In this document: one piece after another, positions 1-4,646 of the stretch
Layout: each line of letters begins with the position of its first letter
How positions within the stretch are numbered: the stretch's first letter is position 1
Origin: Verrucomicrobiota bacterium
GTDB lineage: Bacteria; Verrucomicrobiota; Kiritimatiellia; JAAZAB01
Length of the DNA stretch: 13,753 bases
Assembly: GCA_018896395.1 (NCBI GenBank)
Contig: JAHIMN010000059.1
Location: forward strand, 1 to 13,753
Direction: 5' to 3'
The notes under the pieces: generated by a model
Seen by the model: only the letters and a program-made list of their open reading frames with translations
Told to the model about the DNA's origin: nothing
Databases searched by the model: none
Translations under genes and position numbers: made by a program

Positions 1-93
1 CCGTGACCTGGTCTCTCCGGATATTCCCTGTGGCTTCTGGTGGTCTCACTCCGAGAAAGGAAAGGAACACTCGAACAAATAAATGGACACATA

Positions 94-121
94 CAAATCA
101 AATCGCGCACGATTTGATTTG
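94..121. promoter_or_regulatory. Perfect 12-bp inverted repeat upstream of hicB (possible operator)
   Basis: CAAATCAAATCG at 94-105 and its exact reverse complement at 110-121 are separated by the four bases CGCA. The element lies 85 bp before the hicB start. HicB proteins of many systems bind inverted repeats in their own promoter, so an operator is possible. It could also be a hairpin at the end of an upstream transcript, but no T-tract follows on the plus strand. The symmetry is seen directly; the role is inferred. Confidence 0.4.
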
Positions 122-151
122 ATGGTCATTCATGACGTTCGCAGAAAAGAG

Positions 152-180
152 ATGACAATTCCAATGCCTACTGCTAAAGT
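152..180 (+). promoter_or_regulatory. Candidate sigma70 promoter for hicBA
   Basis: ATGACA at 152-157 (five of six to TTGACA) and TAAAGT at 175-180 are separated by 17 bases, with a TG at 172-173 that would give an extended -10. Transcription would start near 187, leaving a leader of about 20 bases before the hicB ATG. The -10 matches only four of six bases, so this is a weak call. Confidence 0.3.
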
Positions 181-206
181 ATGTGCAGAAATACGGAGGC
201 CAAGCT

Positions 207-416
207 ATGACCAAGGAATTCAATGTTGTAATCGAGAAAGATAAGGACGGGTATTTTGTGGCATCCGTGCCCGCTTTGCGAGGATGCCATACACAAGCCA
301 AGTCGCTCGATGTCCTGATGAAAAGGATCAAGGAAGCCATTGAGCTGTGTCTGGAAGTTGAAAATCCAGTCTCCAATCAGTTTGTGGGTGTCCAGCGTGT
401 CGCTGTCATGGCATGA
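207..416 (+). CDS. hicB: HicB-family antitoxin (type II toxin-antitoxin)
   Basis: This is a 69-residue short HicB/UPF0150 protein. The family pattern is complete: an N-terminal beta strand (FNVVIEKDKDGYFVASVP), the conserved GCHTQ turn near residues 26-30, the amphipathic helix LDVLMKRIKEAIELCLE and the C-terminal FVGVQRVAV strand. It would neutralise the HicA mRNA interferase by covering its active site, and in many systems it also represses its own promoter. The start chosen is the ATG at 207, because GGAGG at 195-199 sits 7 bases before it; a GTG at 183 is in frame but has no such site. Its TGA overlaps the ATG of the downstream hicA frame (ATGA at 413-416). The antitoxin-first order is a known variant of the usual hicAB order. 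The partner toxin is truncated here (next entry). Confidence 0.88.
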   Translation: MTKEFNVVIEKDKDGYFVASVPALRGCHTQAKSLDVLMKRIKEAIELCLEVENPVSNQFVGVQRVAVMA

Positions 417-637
417 GCACATTTCCCGCACTCAACGGCACCCGACTCATCAAGGCGCTTCGTCGCCTTGGTTTTGATCTCATTCGGATCAAGGGAAGTC
501 ATCGCTTCCTACGTCACCCCGATGGCCGGTGCACCGTGGTTCCCGTCCATCGCGGCGAGACCATCGGTCGCGGTCTCGTTGCCTAGATTCTCCGGGATTG
601 TGAAATCACCCGGGAAGATATCCGGAAAGAAATCTGA
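413..637 (+). pseudogene. hicA: HicA-family mRNA interferase toxin interrupted by an in-frame TAG
   Basis: Reading from the ATG at 413, which overlaps the hicB stop, gives a clear HicA: LIKALRRLGFDLIRIKGSHR with the catalytic-type His at residue 30, then FLRHPDG and VVPVHRGETI. Codon 58 is TAG at 584-586. The frame then continues as ILRDCEITREDIRKEI to a TGA at 635-637, which is the normal family ending (family members read roughly GLLxKILRDxxIT). A single A-to-T change in an AAG lysine codon would explain the stop. The product is either a 57-residue protein lacking the last helix or, with readthrough, a 74-residue full-length toxin. HicA acts as a ribonuclease on translated mRNAs. The truncated form may be inactive, which would make this a decayed module with a surviving antitoxin. 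A sequencing error at one base cannot be excluded. Confidence 0.8.
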
Positions 638-765
638 GCGAACCACCGCGTGGAATACTACGGCGCGAAGCCGCGCCGAGGCTCATGCACGTCGTTCTGC
701 AGGCCGCCGGAAAGATATCCCAAAAATATCTTTTGCTTTTTCTCGCCGGCTTGCTTAAGGTAATC

Positions 766-1017
766 ACTGACGTCCCATAGGGACGCCGAGACTGTAGGGG
801 TTTAGACTGTAGGCTGCCAGGCTCCGCCGGAGCGCTTCGCCCAGGCAAGTAGGGTGAAACACGGAAAATACGTCTTTAAAAACAGGAAATACAGTTTTGT
901 AAATTGGCCTGAAAAATATCAATTTTCCTAATAGTCTACAGCCTACCTGCCCGCAGTGCTTCGCTCAGCGATGCAGGCGGGTAGCCTACGGCTTGAGCAT
1001 TCTGTGGGGTGCTACTG
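766..1017. repeat. Palindromic repeat cluster flanked by a 10-bp direct repeat
   Basis: The 10-mer TAAGGTAATC occurs at 756-765 and again at 1018-1027. Between the copies lie the tandem GACTGTAGG motifs, two small hairpins and the 943-954 / 973-984 hairpin (12-nt arms, one G-T wobble and one mismatch). A shuffled reverse-oriented version of the TAGACTGTAGGCT motif appears at 932-945, so the cluster is roughly inverted end to end. A small non-autonomous element with target duplication would look like this. However, a single 10-bp direct repeat in 270 bases can arise by chance, so the boundaries are uncertain. Confidence 0.35.
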
Positions 1018-1090
1018 TAAGGTAATCGTCAATCGCGGTTTGTGAAGTCAATACAAAATGGTACCTGCTCAGCGAATCCGAAGATATTTG

Positions 1091-1175
1091 ACCACGGATA
1101 TCACGGATTACACTGATAAGAGTCTGATCGTCTGACTGTCCCTCTCTTATCCGTACCATCCGTGTAATCAGTGGT
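1091..1175. repeat. 32-nt imperfect inverted repeat upstream of arnA
   Basis: The arms at 1091-1122 and 1144-1175 match in 25 of 32 positions when one is reverse-complemented; both begin ACCAC and end GATAAGAG, around a 21-base loop. The internal motif ACGGAT is repeated (ATCACGGATTACAC). Sequences of the type CCACGGATTACACGG recur as dispersed repeats in many environmental genomes. The right arm ends 17 bases before the arnA ribosome binding site, so any hairpin in the mRNA leader would sit next to the start. Confidence 0.6.
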
Positions 1176-1201
1176 GAGTAGTTACTCAGAATGGAGCCAT
1201 T

Positions 1202-3199
1202 ATGAAAGCAATTGTTTTAGCCTATCATGATGTTGGTTGTGTCGGACTCGAGGCACTTCTGCGTAACGGGTTTGAGGTGCAGGCGGTATTCACGCACAAG
1301 GACAATCCCAGCGAGGTTGTCTGGTTTCATTCTGTCGCGGAGCTGGCGGCCGCGCGCGGTATCCCGGTCTATGCACCGGAAGATATTAACCATCCGATCT
1401 GGACGGAAAAAATCCGGGCGCTGAAGCCGGACATCATTTTCTCGTTTTATTACCGCCAGATGGTGAAGCCGGTGATCCTGGACATTCCGCCCCGGGGTTG
1501 TATCAATCTGCACGGGTCGCTCCTGCCAAAATACCGCGGACGCTGTCCGGCAAACTGGGTGCTGATCCACGGCGAAAAAGAAACCGGCGTGACCTTGCAT
1601 TACATGACCCCGCATGCGGATGATGGCGATATCGTGGCCCAGGCCAGGGTGCCGATTGACAAGGACGATACGGCCCTGACGCTCTTCGGCAAAATGACTT
1701 CGGCCGCCACGCGCCTCCTGGACGAGATCCTTCCGTGCATCCGCGCGGGGAAGTCGCCGCGCATGCCGCAGGACCATTCCAAGGCCACCTGTTTCGGCGG
1801 GCGTCGCCCGGAGGATGGCGACATTGACTGGAACAAAAGCGCGGAGGACATCTGCAACCTGGTCCGCGCCGTGACGCATCCCTATCCGGGCGCGTTCACC
1901 TGGGCCGGCGACCGAAAACTGCTGGTGTGGTCGGCCACGATAAAAAAAACGAAGACGAACGAAAATCCCGGCACGGTGCTTTCAACCGATCCGTTGACCG
2001 TGGCATGCGGCCAGGGTGTCGTGCAGGTGGACCAGACCCAGCCGGAGAAAGACGTCATCATGGCGGGCGTACAGGCCGCCACAGTCCTGGGCCTGGCGAA
2101 GGGCACGCGCCTGGGCGCGCGGCGGCAGGTCAAAACCAGGCGTAAAACCGCGGTGCTGATCCTGGGTGTCAATGGGTTTATCGGCAATGCCCTCAGTGAG
2201 CGGCTCTTAGATAGCGGCCGCTATGTGGTGCACGGCATGGACCTGCACTCGGACAAGATCGGGCGGCTTCTTAAGCAGCCCGATTTTTATTACGATGAAG
2301 GCGACATTTCCATCTCGCGCGAGTGGATCGAGTACCACGTGCGCAAGTGCGACGTCATCCTGCCGCTGGTGGCCATCGCCACGCCGATCGAATACACGCG
2401 CAATCCCCTGCGGGTGTTCAACCTGGACTTTGAGGAAAACCTGCGCGTCGTGCGCTACTGCGTCAAATATGGCCGACGCATAATTTTTCCCTCGACCTCG
2501 GAAGTATATGGCATGTGCGACGATTCCGAATTCGATGAGGACAATTCGCGCCTGATCCTGGGGCCCATCCGGATGCAGCGATGGATTTATTCCTGCTCCA
2601 AACAGCTCCTGGATCGCGTCATCTGGGCCTACGGCCAGCACGAAAAACTGCGTTTTACCCTGTTCCGGCCGTTCAACTGGATCGGCCCGCGGCTCGACAG
2701 CCTGACCTCGGCGCGCATCGGCAGTTCGCGCGCCATTACCCAGTTAATTCTCAACCTGGTCGAAGGCAGTCCCATCCGGCTGATCGATGGCGGCGAGCAA
2801 AAACGGTGTTTCACGGACGTCAAGGACGGCATCGAAGGCCTGTTCCGGATCATCGAAAACCAGGGTGGTAAATGCGACGGCCAGATTTTCAACATCGGCA
2901 ATCCGGTCAACGAGGCTAGTATCAAGGAACTGGCCGAAATCCTGATCCGCAAATTCGAACAGCATCCACTGCGGAACAAGTTTCCGCCGTTTGCCGGCAT
3001 CCAGGAAATGGAAAGCGGACGTTATTACGGCGCCGGCTACCAGGACGTGGCGCATCGGCGGCCCAGCATTCGCAAGGCTCAAAAACTGCTCGGCTGGACG
3101 CCGGCGATCCCGCTCGAACAGTCGGTGGATGAAACCCTGGATTTCTTCCTGCAGGAAGCCGTCGCATCCGGTGAATTCGGCATCGAAGACGAAGCATGA
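1202..3199 (+). CDS. arnA: Bifunctional UDP-Ara4N formyltransferase / UDP-glucuronate oxidative decarboxylase ArnA
   Basis: The 665-residue protein is colinear with E. coli ArnA (660 aa), and the catalytic numbering is almost unchanged. Residues 1-300 form the formyltransferase, which adds a formyl group from N10-formyl-THF to UDP-Ara4N; the active triad is present as N102, H104 (INLHGSLLPKYRGR) and D140. Residues about 316-665 form the SDR-type decarboxylase, which oxidises UDP-glucuronate to the 4-keto-pentose. It has the NAD motif GVNGFIG at 322-328, S433, E434 (STSEVYG), Y463 and K467 (YSCSK), and R619. Both halves therefore look active. The enzyme is cytosolic and belongs to the L-Ara4N lipid A (polymyxin resistance) pathway. 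The ATG at 1202 follows GGAG at 1193-1196. Its TGA overlaps an ATG (ATGA, 3196-3199), the likely ancestral start of arnD. No arnB or arnC lies upstream. Confidence 0.96.
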   Translation: MKAIVLAYHDVGCVGLEALLRNGFEVQAVFTHKDNPSEVVWFHSVAELAAARGIPVYAPEDINHPIWTEKIRALKPDIIFSFYYRQMVKPVILDIPPRGCINLHGSLLPKYRGRCPANWVLIHGEKETGVTLHYMTPHADDGDIVAQARVPIDKDDTALTLFGKMTSAATRLLDEILPCIRAGKSPRMPQDHSKATCFGGRRPEDGDIDWNKSAEDICNLVRAVTHPYPGAFTWAGDRKLLVWSATIKKTKTNENPGTVLSTDPLTVACGQGVVQVDQTQPEKDVIMAGVQAATVLGLAKGTRLGARRQVKTRRKTAVLILGVNGFIGNALSERLLDSGRYVVHGMDLHSDKIGRLLKQPDFYYDEGDISISREWIEYHVRKCDVILPLVAIATPIEYTRNPLRVFNLDFEENLRVVRYCVKYGRRIIFPSTSEVYGMCDDSEFDEDNSRLILGPIRMQRWIYSCSKQLLDRVIWAYGQHEKLRFTLFRPFNWIGPRLDSLTSARIGSSRAITQLILNLVEGSPIRLIDGGEQKRCFTDVKDGIEGLFRIIENQGGKCDGQIFNIGNPVNEASIKELAEILIRKFEQHPLRNKFPPFAGIQEMESGRYYGAGYQDVAHRRPSIRKAQKLLGWTPAIPLEQSVDETLDFFLQEAVASGEFGIEDEA

Positions 3200-3384
3200 A
3201 AATCGGCAATTCTCATCATAGCCAGACACGTGAAAACAAATCCCGACCTGTCATCCTGAGCGTAGCGAAGGATCTTGTTGATCAGTAACAGCTTCTGATA
3301 AGGCCGAGATTCCTCGCTTTGCTCGGAATGACACGTTTGGAAGGCGAGATTGCGTCGTAATGAGAATTGTGACATGAAAATCGG
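3195..3384. mobile_element. Palindromic insertion at the arnA/arnD junction with a 12-bp target duplication
   Basis: CATGAAAATCGG occurs at 3195-3206, across the arnA stop, and again at 3373-3384, across the arnD start. Between the copies is a 166-base segment whose ends are nearly inverted: CAATTCTCAT at 3207-3216 and its exact complement ATGAGAATTG at 3360-3369, with three extra bases (TGA) on the right. Its core is the palindrome described in the next entry. The simplest reading is that arnA and arnD once overlapped by ATGA, and an element inserted there and duplicated the target, so that arnD kept an intact start while the left copy became a dead 30-codon frame (3196-3288). No transposase is present, so movement in trans would be needed, as for MITEs or REP-type elements. 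Confidence 0.65.
3249..3333. repeat. Dispersed palindromic repeat with 27-nt inverted arms
   Basis: The arms at 3249-3275 (starting TGTCATCCTGAGCG) and 3307-3333 (ending CTCGGAATGACA) are imperfect inverted repeats of 27 nt around a 31-base loop. This is the widespread TGTCATxCxGAGC repeat seen in many unrelated bacterial assemblies. Its translations give spurious peptides such as CHSEQSEESR and ILRYAQDD on the minus strand and VILSVAKDL on the plus strand. It probably forms a strong hairpin in the arnA-arnD transcript and may affect stability or coupling between the two genes. Confidence 0.8.
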
Positions 3385-4261
3385 GCTGCGCATTGATGTA
3401 GACACGCTCCGCGGTACGCGCGACGGCGTGCCGGCCTTATGTCGTCTGCTGGCCTCTTGCGGCATCCGCGCCACGTTTTTCTTTTCGGTGGGGCCCGACA
3501 ACATGGGGCGCCACCTATGGCGTTTGGTGCGCCCGCGCTTCCTGGTGAAGATGTTGCGAAGTCATGCCGCGGGGCTTTATGGCTGGGACATTCTTCTGCG
3601 GGGCACGTGCTGGCCGGGGACGATCATCGGCAAGCACCTTGGCGATTGCCTGCGCCTGGCAGAGGGCGCCGGACATGAAATGGGATTTCACGCCTGGGAC
3701 CACTACACCTGGCAGGCGCACATCGAGCACATGCCTTCGGAGGCTATCCGTGCCGGCCTGACCCGGGGGGTTGACCTTATGACCACGATCGTCGGCGCGC
3801 CGCCGACCTGTTCGGCCTCGCCCGGCTGGCGTTGTACGGAAGCGGCCTTGCGTGAAAAAGAGCGCTTCCCTTTCGCATTCAACAGCGACTGCCGCGGGCA
3901 GACGTTTTTCCGCCCGGTGGTCGCAAGCGTTCTGTTAAACCAGCCCCAGGTGCCTGTCACCCTGCCGACATTCGATGAAGTTATTGGCCGACCGGGTGTT
4001 ACGCTCTCAACATACAATGATTACATCCTGTCGCTCATCCAGTCCGGACGGCTTAATGTATTCACGATCCATGCTGAAGTTGAAGGCATTGTCTGCCGGG
4101 ACTTGTTCGAACGGTTTGTGCAGAAGGCGCGTTCGCTGGGTCACGAGTTCACGCCGTTGGGCGCCCTGCTTGAGAGCACATCCGTTATCCCGGCCGGACG
4201 CATGGCGTCGGGAACCATTCCGGGCCGGGACGGCTGGGTGGCCGTGCAGAAGGCGGTGTAA
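3374..4261 (+). CDS. arnD: 4-deoxy-4-formamido-L-arabinose-phosphoundecaprenol deformylase ArnD
   Basis: The 295-residue protein aligns along its whole length with E. coli ArnD, a NodB-type polysaccharide deacetylase fold. Near-identical blocks are GLRIDVDT at 4-11 (catalytic and metal Asp region), FFSVGPDNMGRHLWRLV at 36-52, LYGWDILL at 68-75, FHAWDH at 105-110 (metal His 106 and 110), FNSDCRG at 169-175, VTLPTFDEVIGR at 195-206 and TIHAEVEG at 231-238. It removes the formyl group from undecaprenyl-phosphate-linked Ara4FN at the inner membrane, making the attachment step irreversible. The ATG at 3374 is chosen because homology starts there at once. No good Shine-Dalgarno precedes it; a five-codon frame at 3360-3377 ends in an ATGA overlap with this start and may couple translation. 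A TTG at 3350 is possible but would only add eight non-homologous residues. It is in one transcription unit with arnA, separated by the inserted repeat. Confidence 0.94.
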   Translation: MKIGLRIDVDTLRGTRDGVPALCRLLASCGIRATFFFSVGPDNMGRHLWRLVRPRFLVKMLRSHAAGLYGWDILLRGTCWPGTIIGKHLGDCLRLAEGAGHEMGFHAWDHYTWQAHIEHMPSEAIRAGLTRGVDLMTTIVGAPPTCSASPGWRCTEAALREKERFPFAFNSDCRGQTFFRPVVASVLLNQPQVPVTLPTFDEVIGRPGVTLSTYNDYILSLIQSGRLNVFTIHAEVEGIVCRDLFERFVQKARSLGHEFTPLGALLESTSVIPAGRMASGTIPGRDGWVAVQKAV

Positions 4262-4646
4262 TCCCCGAAGCGTATGCATCCGCGATCTTGACACTCCAGC
4301 CTGATTTTTGCATACTTTCAGCCATAAACGCGCTTCTGCAGGTCGGTCTCAACGGGTGTGTGCCCCTACCGACCGAAAAGCGGTTTCTTATCAGTTGGGC
4401 AATAACCTTATTGCTTATTCGCAGGACTTGACCCCTTGATCCTCCAGAGCACAAAGCAGTGACTTTATGTGCGTTTTCAGAAGAATTGTGTTTTGAAAGG
4501 AAGCAGTATAAAAAGCGGGTTGAATTTTGACAAGTTGGTCCCTGCTTCGCCAAGGCTTCGCAGGGCATGTTGGCATATGGCGCCTGAGTGGGCGCTAAAA
4601 AACTGTTACCTTGATTTGAACCATGCCTAAATTACAGGAGACTCCC
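4262..4646. other. Intergenic region upstream of the 922-aa LamG-type gene
   Basis: No gene is visible in these 385 bases. They contain the repeat shared with the next large gap (4311-4396), a 16-base perfect dyad GCAATAA-CC-TTATTGC at 4399-4414, a hairpin of CCCTGC and GCAGGG near 4540-4565, and GGCGCC-TGAGTG-GGCGCT shortly after it, followed by A6. A TATAAA lies near 4508, but I could not pair it with a convincing -35. I see no clear terminator for arnD. Confidence 0.5.
4311..4396 (+). repeat. Intergenic repeat, copy 1 (pair with 7689-7773)
   Basis: Hand alignment with 7689-7773 gives 65 identical positions out of 86 with one gap; the right half, from GTGCCC through GAAAAGCG to TTTCTTATCAGTT, is about nine-tenths identical. 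In this copy GGTCGGT (4341-4347) and ACCGACC (4368-4374) form a perfect 7-bp stem, with an inner GGG/CCC pairing. The same orientation and a position upstream of a LamG-type gene are shared by both copies. Confidence 0.7.

Larger units (their letters stand above)
638..1201. other. Gene-free stretch rich in palindromic repeats
   Basis: I find no credible gene in these 564 bases. They hold a run of separate palindromes: a 7-bp stem at 661-678 with loop AAGC just after hicA; CGTCCC-ATA-GGGACG at 771-785; two copies of GACTGTAGG at 790-798 and 805-813; GCTCC-GCC-GGAGC at 821-833; a long hairpin at 943-984; and a 32-nt imperfect inverted repeat at 1091-1175. The base composition is lower in GC than the flanking genes. 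The pattern resembles dispersed non-coding repeats rather than decayed coding sequence. A promoter for arnA must lie here or further upstream, but I could not place one convincingly. Confidence 0.6.

Noticed and set aside
468..758. A 96-codon plus-strand frame overlapping hicA
   Set aside because: It is out of frame with the HicA homology and its sequence is Ser/Arg-rich with no known pattern.
638..1201. Possible CRISPR array in the repeat-rich stretch
   Set aside because: The repeats are few, unequal and palindromic, with no regular spacing or equal-length spacers, and no cas genes are nearby.
3079..3504. A minus-strand frame giving a peptide with CHSEQSEESR and ILRYAQDD
   Set aside because: This is the familiar spurious translation of the palindromic repeat at 3249-3333, not a gene.
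4540..4612. Hairpins CCCTGC...GCAGGG and GGCGCC...GGCGCT as a terminator
   Set aside because: The first has no T-tract, and the second is followed by A residues on the plus strand, so neither looks like an intrinsic terminator for arnD.
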